NCBI GenBank assembly: GCA_027067965.1
Contig: JAMOUV010000027.1
Coordinates: 32,806 to 96,805 of the forward strand
DNA length: 64,000 bases
Reading direction: 5' to 3'
Origin: Flavobacteriales bacterium
Lineage (GTDB): Bacteria > Bacteroidota > Bacteroidia > Flavobacteriales > Flavobacteriaceae
A program made the position numbers and the translations under genes. Numbering within the stretch: position 1 is the stretch's first letter; each line of letters starts with the position of its first letter. The notes beneath the pieces were generated by a model. It did not search any database, was not told the DNA's origin, and was given only the letters and a program-made list of their open reading frames with translations. This document shows positions 1-9,281 of this stretch, one piece after another.

Positions 1-289
1 TCAATTCCCGGAACTCATCGACGAGTTGTTTTAAGGAAAATTCTTTGAGTTTTTGAAATTCAAGACCGATTTTTTCTTCCGCTTCCGTTTCTTCCTGTTT
101 GGCCAGATGGTCATCGATTTCATCCACAATCTGATCATCCGACTTTTCGGCGTGAATATCTTCAGATTCGATCAATTGTTGCTCTTCTAAAGTCAGATTT
201 TCAATTTTTGGCTTCTTAATTTCCTGACCTTCAGATTGTTTAGCGTTTTCCTCCTCGGGGAGTAGCGATTGTTTGTTCTCTTCACTCAT
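1..289 (-). CDS. Acidic protein, N-terminal part (possible DUF349 family), runs off the left edge
   Basis: The reverse strand has an open frame from an ATG at 289 to the window edge, about 96 codons, starting MSEENKQSLLPEEENAKQ. The visible part is almost entirely Glu, Asp, Lys and Gln and looks like a disordered acidic leader followed by the start of a helix (LEFQKLKEFSLKQLVDEF). Bacteroidota DUF349 proteins often begin this way, but the defining repeats would lie outside the window, so the family is a guess. The coding frame is clear from the absence of stops and the well-placed start. Confidence 0.6.
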   Translation of the reverse strand, partial: MSEENKQSLLPEEENAKQSEGQEIKKPKIENLTLEEQQLIESEDIHAEKSDDQIVDEIDDHLAKQEETEAEEKIGLEFQKLKEFSLKQLVDEFREL

Positions 290-745
290 GAGACTTAATT
301 TTCCTTATGTTAAGGTTGCCAAATATATGAAATTTTTATATAAAAAAGGAATTTAATTTTGTTTCGCTACGAAATAATTATACAGTAAGCCCGGATAACT
401 GTTGAAAAACGATTAACAATTGCAGGTTGTAGATTGCAGATTTCAGATTTCAGATTAACGATTGTAGATTTCATAAGAGTGAAAGTGAAAGTGAACGTTA
501 AAGTCCAAAAATGAGATGTCTCCCGCCTGAGGCGGACACGGCGTCGTTCGTTCCTCACTTCTCAAACCCGATGGGCGAGTTGCATCTACCCTCGATCGAA
601 GATTCTTACAGAGAATGACAAAAAGATTTCTGAGCATCTGTCATTCTGAGGAGCAAAGCGACGTAAGAATCTTATACTTAGGATTGGAGACAATTCTTTT
701 TCCAAAAAAGTTAACATTAAAGTTAAAGTACAATTTTCCAAAAAC
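290..745. other. Intergenic region without a gene
   Basis: These 456 bases hold no convincing ORF; the short frames here have non-protein-like composition. Visible content: direct repeats of the kind GATT(G/T)CAGATTTCAG (430-460), a GTGAAA/GTTAAA tract (480-505), a compact palindrome CCGCCTGAGGCGG (about 524-536), the inverted-repeat element at 599-673 and another GTTAAAG tract (707-728) just downstream of cmk. Confidence 0.6.
599..673. repeat. REP/MITE-like inverted repeat
   Basis: Outer arms AAGATTCTTAC (599-609) and GTAAGAATCTT (663-673) are perfect 11-bp inverted repeats. Inner arms AGAATGACA (612-620) and TGTCATTCT (639-647) are perfect 9-bp inverted repeats. The text TGTCATTCTGAGGAGCAAAGC resembles short dispersed palindromic elements common in intergenic DNA of Bacteroidota genomes. 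Only one copy is visible in this window, so dispersal is inferred. Confidence 0.55.
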
Positions 746-1447
746 TTACTCCGTGGTAGTGAGATTCTCAACCAATTGAAGAACCTTTTCCAATTGTTCT
801 TCCCGGCTCAGATGCGTATTGTCAATCAGGATGGCATCCTTCGTGCGGGTGAGGGGAGAGTGCTTCCGGGTGGTGTCGATATGGTCGCGGTGGACGACGT
901 TTTCTTTGACTTGTTCATACGGAATGTTCATACCTTTTTGCTTTAATTCTTCCCACCGGCGCCGTGCCCTTATTTCGGGCGAGGCCGTCATAAAAATTTT
1001 GAGTTCCGCATCGGGCATTACAACGGTTCCGATATCGCGACCGTCCATCACCACCCCTTTTTGGCGGGCGATTTTTTGCTGCAATTTGACCAATTTTTCC
1101 CTGACTTCGGGTATTTCGGCCACTTGACTCACATATTCCGAAACGTGCATATCCCGGATTTGTTTTTCTACGTTTTTGCCGTTCAAATAAGTCTCCGATT
1201 TGCCGGTTTTCGAGTTGTGTTTAAATGAAATATCAATCCGGTCGAGGGCACGGATGAGTTTTTCCTTGTCAAAGAAATTTTTACCGATAAATTTATTTTC
1301 CAGGGCAAATAAAGTCACGGCCCGGTACATGGCGCCCGTGTCAATATATATGTAATTGAGGGCTTTGGCAATGTCCTTGGCCAATGTGCTTTTTCCGGTA
1401 GAGGAATAGCCGTCGATGGCGATATTAATTTTCTTTTTTCTTTTCAT
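746..1447 (-). CDS. cmk: Cytidylate kinase
   Basis: Phosphorylates CMP and dCMP to the diphosphates with ATP; cytosolic. The P-loop is seen at the N-terminus (IDGYSSTGKST), followed by the CMP-kinase signature YIDTGAMYRAVT and the NMP/lid residues MDGRDIGTVVMPDA. The length of 233 residues is normal. It starts at an ATG 7 codons before the P-loop strand. The start overlaps the end of porQ by 23 bases, so the two are translated from one transcript, a pairing often seen in Bacteroidota. Confidence 0.95.
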   Translation of the reverse strand: MKRKKKINIAIDGYSSTGKSTLAKDIAKALNYIYIDTGAMYRAVTLFALENKFIGKNFFDKEKLIRALDRIDISFKHNSKTGKSETYLNGKNVEKQIRDMHVSEYVSQVAEIPEVREKLVKLQQKIARQKGVVMDGRDIGTVVMPDAELKIFMTASPEIRARRRWEELKQKGMNIPYEQVKENVVHRDHIDTTRKHSPLTRTKDAILIDNTHLSREEQLEKVLQLVENLTTTE

Positions 1448-2471
1448 GCTTGTTGTTATTCAGAAAAATACTGATGCCGAGGTGATGGGAATTACCGGCA
1501 AAATGGTATTGTCCGTATCCGTAATCCAAGGAAAATTTGTTTAAGCGCAATCCGAATCCCAAGGAAAGTCCGGATGAAAAGTTCATGTCTTTTAAACCCA
1601 GTTCGGCGGCCCGTCTAAAATTATAGCCCATTCGAAAACGAAAGCGTTTCCGGGGAAATACTTCTGCACCCAAAATCATATGTCTGAATATATGATGATA
1701 AAAGCGGATATTTTCTTCGATGGTATTTCCGTCGGGATCAATTTGGTTACGGGCAGTATTGACGAAAGCAATGGCAGGTTGTTGCAAGTTTTCCAAGGTG
1801 ATAAACAGACGTAAAGGTGCATGTTCGAGCAATCGTGCATAGGAAAGCGCTATTTCGAACGGAAGCGGTTCTTTCACACCGTTATATGTGGTCAATTGCG
1901 TCCCTATGTTTCTTATAATCAACGAGCCGCTATTAAATTCGGTCAGATAACTGATGGCCAAATCAAAGGCCAAACCGGTGGAACGAAACCGTTCGAGTTG
2001 GGAGTAGATAAATTTCAAACTGATTCCCGTTTTCCATTTATCGTCAATCGCATGGGCGTAACCCACATAAAAAGCCGTTTCCGATGCCGTAAAATTTCCG
2101 GTTATTTCACCGCTTTCGTCGGCCGCTACGAATTTTCCGTAGTTTAGATATGAAATTCCGGTAAAAAGGGATTGTAATTTGGGAATTTTCCAAACATATC
2201 CGATATGACCGTAATTGATATCGGTGATATAACTGGTATAATTGAGTGAAATTTGTCCGGATTGGTCGGGTGAGATGACGGACGGATTGCTGAAATTCTG
2301 CAAGATGTCGTAAGTCATCGGAACGAATTGTTTGCCGCCCAAGGCGGTTTGTATGGGTGACGGACTCAGATTTAAAAATCTATAGGTGGCTGTTCCGCCG
2401 ATTTGGGCCAAGGCCTGACCGGAAATCCATAAAAAGAAATATAAGATGAATTTAAAATGGTGTTTTCCCAT
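1425..2471 (-). CDS. porQ: Type IX secretion system protein PorQ
   Basis: PorQ is an outer-membrane beta-barrel-type protein of the type IX secretion system. After a signal peptide (residues about 1-22, ending LAQ) comes the PorQ hallmark IGGTATYRFLNLSPSP followed by ALGGKQF. The rest is rich in alternating amphipathic strands with aromatic girdles, ending in a glycine and aromatic-rich segment (FGLRLNKFSLDYGYG). Length 348 residues. A T9SS cargo-like protein lies at 52.1-53.4 kb in the same window, consistent with a working T9SS. Confidence 0.88.
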   Translation of the reverse strand: MGKHHFKFILYFFLWISGQALAQIGGTATYRFLNLSPSPIQTALGGKQFVPMTYDILQNFSNPSVISPDQSGQISLNYTSYITDINYGHIGYVWKIPKLQSLFTGISYLNYGKFVAADESGEITGNFTASETAFYVGYAHAIDDKWKTGISLKFIYSQLERFRSTGLAFDLAISYLTEFNSGSLIIRNIGTQLTTYNGVKEPLPFEIALSYARLLEHAPLRLFITLENLQQPAIAFVNTARNQIDPDGNTIEENIRFYHHIFRHMILGAEVFPRKRFRFRMGYNFRRAAELGLKDMNFSSGLSLGFGLRLNKFSLDYGYGQYHFAGNSHHLGISIFLNNNKHEKKKEN

Positions 2472-2514
2472 GAACCCTTTACCATATATAACCGTTCCGG
2501 CTACGGATTATTGT

Positions 2515-3675
2515 TTAACTTTTACCCGAAAAATTTTCCACGTCTTCTTCCGTGATTTCATCACCGCCCAAAATCATCAAGCGTTCCACTACGTTTCGCA
2601 GTTCGCGAATGTTCCCGGACCATGAATAAGATTGCAATTTTTTTATGGCCTTTTCCGTAAATGCTTTGGGCTTCATATTTTGTTCTTCCGCTACTTTTTT
2701 GGCAAAATGTGTAACCAATAAAGGAATATCTTCCTTGCGTTCGTCCAAGGAAGGGACTTTAATGACAATAACCGCCAGGCGGTGATAGAGGTCTTCGCGG
2801 AAGTTGCCTTTTTTGATTTCTTCTTTCAAATCTTTATTGGTTGCGGCAATAATGCGTACGTCCACCTTGATATCTTTATCGCTTCCGACCCGTGAAATTT
2901 TATTTTCTTGCAATGCACGCAATACTTTCGACTGGGCGGAAAGACTCATATCGCCGATTTCGTCCAAAAATAAAGTGCCGCCGTCGGCCAATTCGAATTT
3001 TCCTTTTTTGTCTTTATAAGCGCCTGTGAATGAACCCTTTACATGTCCGAATAATTCGCTTTCGATAAGTTCCGAAGGAATGGCGGCGCAGTTCACTTCC
3101 ACAAAGGGCTTGTTTGCTCGTTTGCTTTTTTGGTGGATCCAATGAGCGACCAATTCCTTACCGGTGCCGTTGTCTCCCATGATTAGCACGCGCGAATCGG
3201 TGGGGGCCACTTTTTCGATTATTTCCTTTACTTTCTGAATGGCTTTCGACTCGCCGATCATTTCATATTTCTTACTTATTTTCTTTTTCAACCGGATATT
3301 TTCCTTGACCAAAGTGCCGAGTTTTTGGGCATTGCGCAAACTGGTCAATAACCGGTTTAAATCCGGTGGTTTCTGGATATAATCGTAGGCGCCCTTACGC
3401 ATACTTTCCACGGCGGTGGGTAAGTCGCCATGTCCGGAAATCATCACAAACGGAAGGTCGGGTTTTATTTTTTTTGATTCTTCCAATACTTCAATGCCGT
3501 CTTTTTTTGGCATTTTGATATCACATAAAACCACATCGTAGTCATTTTCCTTAATTTTCTTTATTCCTTCCACACCATTATAGGCCGAATCGATTTCGTA
3601 TCCTTCGGATTCCAGTATTTTCTTAAGCACGCGTTGAATGACTTCTTCGTCTTCGATAATGAGAATTTTCGGCAT
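2515..3675 (-). CDS. NtrC-like response regulator (REC + sigma-54 AAA+), no HTH
   Basis: Residues 1-120 form a receiver domain (ILIIEDEEVIQRVLKK, phospho-acceptor Asp in VVLCDIKMPKKDG). Residues about 140-375 form the sigma-54 activator ATPase with Walker A GDNGTGKE, the sigma-54 contact loop as GSFTGA (usually GAFTGA), Walker B GGTLFLDEIGD and the arginine-finger region. The protein stops right after the AAA+ lid (RELRNVVERL...ENFSGKS), so the Fis-type helix-turn-helix usual in this family is absent. It may act without direct DNA binding. No partner histidine kinase is adjacent. Confidence 0.88.
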   Translation of the reverse strand: MPKILIIEDEEVIQRVLKKILESEGYEIDSAYNGVEGIKKIKENDYDVVLCDIKMPKKDGIEVLEESKKIKPDLPFVMISGHGDLPTAVESMRKGAYDYIQKPPDLNRLLTSLRNAQKLGTLVKENIRLKKKISKKYEMIGESKAIQKVKEIIEKVAPTDSRVLIMGDNGTGKELVAHWIHQKSKRANKPFVEVNCAAIPSELIESELFGHVKGSFTGAYKDKKGKFELADGGTLFLDEIGDMSLSAQSKVLRALQENKISRVGSDKDIKVDVRIIAATNKDLKEEIKKGNFREDLYHRLAVIVIKVPSLDERKEDIPLLVTHFAKKVAEEQNMKPKAFTEKAIKKLQSYSWSGNIRELRNVVERLMILGGDEITEEDVENFSGKS

Positions 3676-3702
3676 AATCGTTTGAATGTTTTTCCTGCGA
3701 AT

Positions 3703-4827
3703 TTATGAAAATAAATCGTGAATTTTTTGAAAGAAAGATTTTTGTTTGCTTTTGACTTTAAAATTTTCGTCTTCCAATTTCGATTCGAAGTATTCGATAT
3801 CTTCTTTTGATAATTTTCGAGGCAAATGGACTTTTACGTGAATGTATAAATCACCGTAATGGTCGGTATTTAACTTGGGAATGCCTTTGCCGGGAATGCG
3901 TAATATTTTGCCCGGTTCCACGGGGGCTTCCAGGTTCAATTTGATTTTTCCGTGGGGTGTTTCGATGGTTTTCGAAGTACCCAAAACGGCTTCGGGCAAG
4001 TTTAAATGTAGAGGCATGTGTAAATCCAGGTTTTCGATTACAAATCTTTCGGGTATTTTTTCTTTGAAGGTAACCAGCAGATCGCCGGGAACGCCGTTGG
4101 TTGCCGGGGCATCGTTACCTTTTTGGGCTACTTTAAGTTGAATGCCTTCGCGAATGCCTTTGGGAATTTTGACCTTGACGATTTCTTCTTTCCAAATCAT
4201 ACCGTTTTCATCGCTTCCGGCCGGTCTGTAATCGATTATTTCGCCGCTACCGCCACAGTGAGAACATGTACTTCGCGTTTGTGCCGGTCCGAATATGGTA
4301 TGGGTGACGCGCGAAATTTTTCCCGTACCGTTACACTGCGGACAGGTTTTATAAACCGTTTCGGGCGCTTTTATTTTGCGTTTGACTTTGATTTTTCTTT
4401 CACCGCCGCGAACGATATCTTCAAGCGAAAGATTTAAACGTATTCTTAAATCCGTGCCCTTTACGCGCGGGCGCCTTCCGTAGGATGACGAACGGCTTCT
4501 TGATGAAAATCCACCGAAACCTTCTCCGAAAAAGTCCGAAAAAATATCACTGAAGTGTCTGAAAATATCTTCCACATCTTCATAATGATGCGGACCGCCT
4601 CCTCCGGCAAAAGCCGCTTCGCCGAAGCGGTCGTATTTGGCTCTTTTTTCGGGGTCGCCCAAAATTTCATATGCTTCCGCCGCTTCCTTAAACTTTTCCT
4701 CGGCAGCCCGGTCACCCGGATTTCTGTCGGGGTGATATTTGATGGCTAAACGGCGGTATGCTTTTTTGATTTCTTCTTGAGATGCAGTTCTGCTTACTCC
4801 TAAAATAGCGTAATAATCCTTTCCCAT
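3703..4827 (-). CDS. dnaJ: Chaperone DnaJ with a reduced zinc region
   Basis: DnaK co-chaperone. Residues 1-70 are a J domain with the HPD motif (KYHPDRN), followed by a Gly/Phe-rich linker, then two beta-sandwich domains and a C-terminal dimer region. The cysteine-rich domain has only two CxxCxGxG repeats (CPQCNGTG and CSHCGGSG) instead of four, enough for one zinc site. Length 374 residues. It lies downstream of grpE in the same direction, 91 bases apart, a common stress operon arrangement. Confidence 0.9.
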   Translation of the reverse strand: MGKDYYAILGVSRTASQEEIKKAYRRLAIKYHPDRNPGDRAAEEKFKEAAEAYEILGDPEKRAKYDRFGEAAFAGGGGPHHYEDVEDIFRHFSDIFSDFFGEGFGGFSSRSRSSSYGRRPRVKGTDLRIRLNLSLEDIVRGGERKIKVKRKIKAPETVYKTCPQCNGTGKISRVTHTIFGPAQTRSTCSHCGGSGEIIDYRPAGSDENGMIWKEEIVKVKIPKGIREGIQLKVAQKGNDAPATNGVPGDLLVTFKEKIPERFVIENLDLHMPLHLNLPEAVLGTSKTIETPHGKIKLNLEAPVEPGKILRIPGKGIPKLNTDHYGDLYIHVKVHLPRKLSKEDIEYFESKLEDENFKVKSKQKSFFQKIHDLFS

Positions 4828-4918
4828 GTGATAATTATTGATTAATGAAAAAACGGCTCAATATATGCATAAATTTGCAAAAACTAAGCCATTTTGTATC
4901 ATATTGTCAATCAATAAG

Positions 4919-5452
4919 TTATTGTACCGTTACCACTTTCGGATAACGAATGACCTTCTTTCCGAGTTTGTATCCTTTTTCAATCACGTCGTGAATCTTG
5001 CCCGACATGTTCTTGTCGCCCGGAATTTGAGCAACGGCTTCGTGAATGTCCGGATTAAAACTATCACCGTGTTTCACTTCAATTTCGGCCAATCCTTTAT
5101 CGGTCAAGGTTTTTTTGAATTTTTCGTAAATTAATTCAACTCCTTTTAATACTTCTACATCTTCGGTCTTTTTCAATTCATTAATCGCGCGTTCGAAATC
5201 ATCCAATACGGGCAACAATGCTTTCATGACATCTTCCGACGCGGTTTCGATTAAATCCATCCGGTCTCGTTGTGTCCTGCGTTTATAATTGTCAAATTCG
5301 GCATATAATCGGATAAATTTATCTTTTTCGGCTTGTAATTCTTCGTTTAGTTGTTGAATTTTATCTTCGATATTTTCTTCTGAAACGTTATTATCCTGCT
5401 GAATATCAGTTTGTTGCTTTTCTTCTTCGATTTTTTTCTTATCCTTTTTCAT
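4919..5452 (-). CDS. grpE: Nucleotide exchange factor GrpE
   Basis: Exchanges ADP for ATP on DnaK. It has a charged N-terminal region, a long coiled-coil helix (about 40-90), then the GrpE core with the typical FDNYKRR and HDVIEKGYKLG...IRYPKVVTV ending. I placed the start at the ATG at 5452 (MKKDKKK) rather than the in-frame TTG seven codons upstream. Followed by dnaJ in the same direction. Confidence 0.92.
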   Translation of the reverse strand: MKKDKKKIEEEKQQTDIQQDNNVSEENIEDKIQQLNEELQAEKDKFIRLYAEFDNYKRRTQRDRMDLIETASEDVMKALLPVLDDFERAINELKKTEDVEVLKGVELIYEKFKKTLTDKGLAEIEVKHGDSFNPDIHEAVAQIPGDKNMSGKIHDVIEKGYKLGKKVIRYPKVVTVQ

Positions 5453-5516
5453 TTTGTTTCTGATTTTTATCAAATATATTCAAAATTATTGCCATTTGCC
5501 AAATTCTGACATGTTG

Positions 5517-6077
5517 TCAGTTTGGCTTTCGGGCGCGTAACATTTCTCTTTTTCCGGGCGGACCGGCTAATTTTTCCACTTCAAATCCCAAATCGATCAA
5601 ATTGCGCCGGACGCTTCCTTTGGCCGAATAGGTTACAAAAAAACCGCCGGCCCGGAGGCCTTCATAAATTCGTTTGAGAACGGGCTTTTCCCACAATCCG
5701 GGTTGTACACGCGGACTGAAGGCATCATAGTAATGCACATGCCATAAATCCTTGGCGGAAATACGGACAAAATCCTTTTGAATTTTTTCGATTTCAAAGT
5801 ATTCGGTTATGCTTGTTTTTTCTTCCCAATTCGCCTCATGAATCTTTAGAAAAAACTTCTTTTCTTCATCTGTAAACATTTCGGCCAATTGCTTTATTAT
5901 TTCGGGTGACAAAGGATATTTTTCGTAGGTTTGATAATGAATTTTGATGCGATTTCGCCGGGCATACAGCAGTGTTAATAAGGCGTTTAATCCGGTTCCG
6001 AATCCGGATTCTCCTATAATGATTTCATTAGCGGGATTGTTTTTTAAATAATCATTCAACCCCTTTTCGATAAACAC
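5517..6077 (-). CDS. mnmD: tRNA-modifying methyltransferase MnmD-like; start uncertain
   Basis: MnmD methylates the aminomethyl-uridine at tRNA wobble position 34. The SAM-binding motif GESGFGTGLNALL, YYDAFSPRVQPGLW and FVTYSAKGSVRRNL are diagnostic. The first usable start codon is GTG at 6077, but the same frame stays open to 6230 and encodes DGSYTLKIPALHETYHSIHG, which matches the conserved MnmD N-terminus. No ATG, GTG or TTG occurs in that extension, so the real protein probably begins near 6180-6224 by a rare start codon, or there is a sequence error. Divergent from ilvE. Confidence 0.85.
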   Translation of the reverse strand: MFIEKGLNDYLKNNPANEIIIGESGFGTGLNALLTLLYARRNRIKIHYQTYEKYPLSPEIIKQLAEMFTDEEKKFFLKIHEANWEEKTSITEYFEIEKIQKDFVRISAKDLWHVHYYDAFSPRVQPGLWEKPVLKRIYEGLRAGGFFVTYSAKGSVRRNLIDLGFEVEKLAGPPGKREMLRARKPN

Positions 6078-6333
6078 ATATTCCGACTCTTGACGTGCCC
6101 CGTGAATCGAATGATACGTTTCATGAAGTGCCGGAATTTTCAGGGTATAACTTCCGTCACCGGTCGGTTGAATTTCTATATGATAATTCTTTAAGTCGAT
6201 GATTGAAAATCTTTTGGCAAAAATAAAGTTTTATTGCAAGAAAAATTAATTATTCTACACATAATAACGATCTTTAAATTTCTTGGAAATTCTATGATTT
6301 TTTTTTAAATTTGTTAAATAAAATTATGAGGTT

Positions 6334-7401
6334 ATGAAAGATGTTTTGGACGACTTAAAAATCATTAAAACTTCCCAATCGCGTTTACCCCAAGTTGACT
6401 TATCCAATTTGACTTTCGGTAGTGTTTTTTCGGATCACATGTTTGTGGTGGATTATATAGACGGTCAATGGCAAGAACCCCGCATTATGCCCTACGGTCC
6501 GCTTCCGATGGAACCGGGGGCCAAGGTCTTTCATTACGGGCAAGCCGTTTTCGAAGGCATGAAAGCATTCAAGGACGAGCAGGGAAATGTTTTTCTTTTC
6601 CGTCCCGAAATGAATTTCGAACGAATCAACCGCTCGGCTTGGCGACTGGCTATGCCGCAAATTCCTGAAGAATTTTTCATGGGCGGAATCAAAAAACTTA
6701 TCGAATTGGACAAAGATTGGATACCCGACGGCGAGGGTGCCTCTTTGTACATCAGGCCGGTATATATTGCCACCGAAAACCAAATAGCCGCTTCCGTTTC
6801 GCGAAATTATCGTTTTATGATTATTACATCGCCCGCCCAAAGTTATTTTTCGGGCGAAGTCAAGGTCAAAATCGAAAAGCGCTATACCCGTGCCTGTCAC
6901 GGCGGAGTAGGTTCGGCTAAAGCGGCGGGCAACTATGCCGCCCAATTTATGCCAACCCAACAAGCCCGTAAAGAAGGATACAAACAATTGATTTGGACCG
7001 ACAGCAAAACCCACGAATTGATTGAAGAATCGGGGGCAATGAATTTATTTTTCCGAATCGGCGACGAAATTTGTACTTCGCCCCTCTATGACACTATTTT
7101 GCCGGGTGTAACGCGCGATAGTTTGCTTACGCTTGGCCGTGATCACGGATTGGATATTAAGGAGCGAAAAATTACCGTAACCGAATTGGTAGAAGCGGCC
7201 GAAAAAGGCGAGTTGAAGGAAATTTTCGGTTCCGGTACGGCTGTAACCGTGTTACCTATAGTAGGTTTCGGTTATGAAGATAAATATTATCCGACGCCCC
7301 AATTGGATAATCCGCTTTGGAGCGTGTTGAAGCAAATGTTAATGGATATTCAATACAATCGCGCACCCGATCCTTACGGCTGGCGGGTTAAAGTATTGTA
7401 A
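6334..7401 (+). CDS. ilvE: Branched-chain amino acid aminotransferase
   Basis: PLP-dependent fold type IV transaminase for the last step of leucine, isoleucine and valine synthesis. Seen motifs: YGQAVFEGMKAF near the N-terminus, the Schiff-base lysine context GGVGSAKAAGNYA, and the ESGAMNLFF and PGVTRDSLL segments typical of the BCAT2-like class. Length 355 residues, full size. ATG start shortly after the 40-base AT-rich run at 6290-6330. Confidence 0.95.
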   Translation: MKDVLDDLKIIKTSQSRLPQVDLSNLTFGSVFSDHMFVVDYIDGQWQEPRIMPYGPLPMEPGAKVFHYGQAVFEGMKAFKDEQGNVFLFRPEMNFERINRSAWRLAMPQIPEEFFMGGIKKLIELDKDWIPDGEGASLYIRPVYIATENQIAASVSRNYRFMIITSPAQSYFSGEVKVKIEKRYTRACHGGVGSAKAAGNYAAQFMPTQQARKEGYKQLIWTDSKTHELIEESGAMNLFFRIGDEICTSPLYDTILPGVTRDSLLTLGRDHGLDIKERKITVTELVEAAEKGELKEIFGSGTAVTVLPIVGFGYEDKYYPTPQLDNPLWSVLKQMLMDIQYNRAPDPYGWRVKVL

Positions 7402-7493
7402 ATTAACAAATACATTTCTTTTATGATTGCTTGCATTTCATGTCAATGTAAGCGAGCTGAATATATGCTAAAGAATGAAGTGGAAAGACACCT

Positions 7494-8045
7494 TTAAATT
7501 TCTTCGGTTTGTTCGGAATCTTCGGAAGGAGAATTTTCCGGTTGATTTTTGAGATATTTATTTTTCCAGTCCCCCGCATATTGGATGAGTTTGCGGGTAT
7601 TGGTAACCAAAGGTTCGTAAATGGTCGATTCTTTGAAGGTATCGGGCGGAAAAACTTGAAATTTTTGTTGAATTTCATCCACGGCTGTAAATAGGAGCCC
7701 GGCCAAAAGCAAATATTTCAGTCCCGAAACCACACCGCCCGCCAAACGGTTCATCCATCCCAAACCGGTCCATTTGAAAAATTTCTCGAGTAAATGAGAA
7801 ATGATACGGGATAGACTTAATACAATAAAGAAAATCAGCACATAGGCCACCCATTTGAGGTGAATTTCGTCCCAATGTAGAATTTCAGCTAAATAAGGGA
7901 TTAGCCGCCCCGAAAGTCGCGAAGCAATAATAAAACCTGCTATTATTCCTATTAATGACAGGACAATAAAGAAAAAACCCTTTCGCAGTCCTTTATAAAA
8001 TCCCCATGCGGCCATGGATAAGATGAGCATATCTATTATCGCCAT
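7494..8045 (-). CDS. CvpA family membrane protein
   Basis: The N-terminus MAIIDMLILSMAAWGFYKGLR followed by a glycine-containing helix (GIIAGFIIASRLSG) is the CvpA pattern. Three to four transmembrane helices are visible (about 1-20, 27-48, 66-88, 105-122), then an acidic soluble tail ending SEDSEQTEEI. CvpA proteins are linked to colicin V production or envelope robustness in other bacteria; the role here is unknown. Convergent with ilvE and divergent from the TolB-like gene. Confidence 0.8.
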   Translation of the reverse strand: MAIIDMLILSMAAWGFYKGLRKGFFFIVLSLIGIIAGFIIASRLSGRLIPYLAEILHWDEIHLKWVAYVLIFFIVLSLSRIISHLLEKFFKWTGLGWMNRLAGGVVSGLKYLLLAGLLFTAVDEIQQKFQVFPPDTFKESTIYEPLVTNTRKLIQYAGDWKNKYLKNQPENSPSEDSEQTEEI

Positions 8046-8101
8046 ATCTTATTTATATTGATTGGAATTTCATAGTTTTGCATAAAAATAAAACGCAAGA
8101 T

Positions 8102-9217
8102 ATGAAAATCATTTCAAAAATTATTTTAGTATTGATTTTAATGGGATTGACCCAGGCCTGTTTTTTAAACCGGACTCAAGGAAAGCATGATGCCAGTACG
8201 GGCGAAACGAAAATAGGCAACAAAATTTTATACGAACAGGAAAAAAAGCATTTCAAATCGGTCAAGCAATTAACTTTCGGTGGCGATAATGCCGAAGCAT
8301 ATTGGAGTTTTGACGATAAAAAATTGGTTTTTCAAGCCCGCAATCCCAAATGGAACGTGCCCTGCGACCAAATATTTATAATGGACGCCGATAAACCTTT
8401 GGATAGTACGACTATGCCCAAAATGGTTAGCACGGGTAAAGGGCGAACCACTTGCAGTTATTTTCTGCCCGGCGATACTTTGGTGCTTTATGCCTCTACG
8501 CACGAAGCCGATCCGGCATGCCCGCCGGTACCCGAAAATAAACCCGGCACCTACGTATGGCCGGTCTATTCTACTTATGATATTTATGTAGCTGATTTGG
8601 ATGGAAATATTGTCAAAAAATTAACCGACGAGCCGGGTTATGACGCCGAAGCCACCGTGTCGCCCCAAGGAGATAAAATCGTATTTACTTCGGATCGCAG
8701 CGGCGATTTGGAACTTTATGTAATGGATATCGACGGTAGCAATGTCCGTCAATTGACTTCCGATTTGGGTTATGACGGGGGCGCTTTCTTCTCGCCCGAC
8801 GGAAAACAAATCGTTTTCCGGGCTTCCAGACCCAAAACACCCGAAGAAATTAAAAAATACAAAGATTTGTTGGCACAACATTTGGTAGAACCCAGTGATA
8901 TGGAAATATTTGTAATCAATACCGACGGAACCGGCTTGCGGCAAGTTACCGATTTGGGTGGGGCCAATTGGGCACCGTTCTTTCATCCTTCCGGAAAAAA
9001 AATTATTTTTTCTTCCAATCATAAGACCAAAACCATACCTTTTAACCTGTATATGATCAATGTGGACGGCACCGGATTGGAACAAATTACTTTCGATCCT
9101 ATTTTTGACGCCTTCCCCATGTTTTCGTATGACGGAAAAAAATTGGTTTTCGGTTCGAACCGTAATAACGGCGGTACGCACGATACGAATTTATTTGTGG
9201 CCGAATGGAAAGATTAA
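8102..9217 (+). CDS. TolB-like PD40 beta-propeller lipoprotein
   Basis: Starts at the ATG at 8102 (MKIISKIILVLILMG), followed by a lipobox-like LTQAC, so it is probably lipid-anchored in the envelope. The mature part has several TolB/PD40 propeller repeats: TFGGDNAEAYWSFDDKKLVF, ATVSPQGDKIVFTSDRSGD, AFFSPDGKQIVFRAS and PMFSYDGKKLVFGSNRN. These domains usually mediate protein-protein contact. About 371 residues. No TolA, Pal or peptidase partner is adjacent, so the function is unassigned. Confidence 0.82.
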   Translation: MKIISKIILVLILMGLTQACFLNRTQGKHDASTGETKIGNKILYEQEKKHFKSVKQLTFGGDNAEAYWSFDDKKLVFQARNPKWNVPCDQIFIMDADKPLDSTTMPKMVSTGKGRTTCSYFLPGDTLVLYASTHEADPACPPVPENKPGTYVWPVYSTYDIYVADLDGNIVKKLTDEPGYDAEATVSPQGDKIVFTSDRSGDLELYVMDIDGSNVRQLTSDLGYDGGAFFSPDGKQIVFRASRPKTPEEIKKYKDLLAQHLVEPSDMEIFVINTDGTGLRQVTDLGGANWAPFFHPSGKKIIFSSNHKTKTIPFNLYMINVDGTGLEQITFDPIFDAFPMFSYDGKKLVFGSNRNNGGTHDTNLFVAEWKD

Positions 9218-9281
9218 AACACTTGACAATCTGAGTGAGAAAACAAAACTAAACTTAGAAATTAGAAGGGAAAATTCTTTT

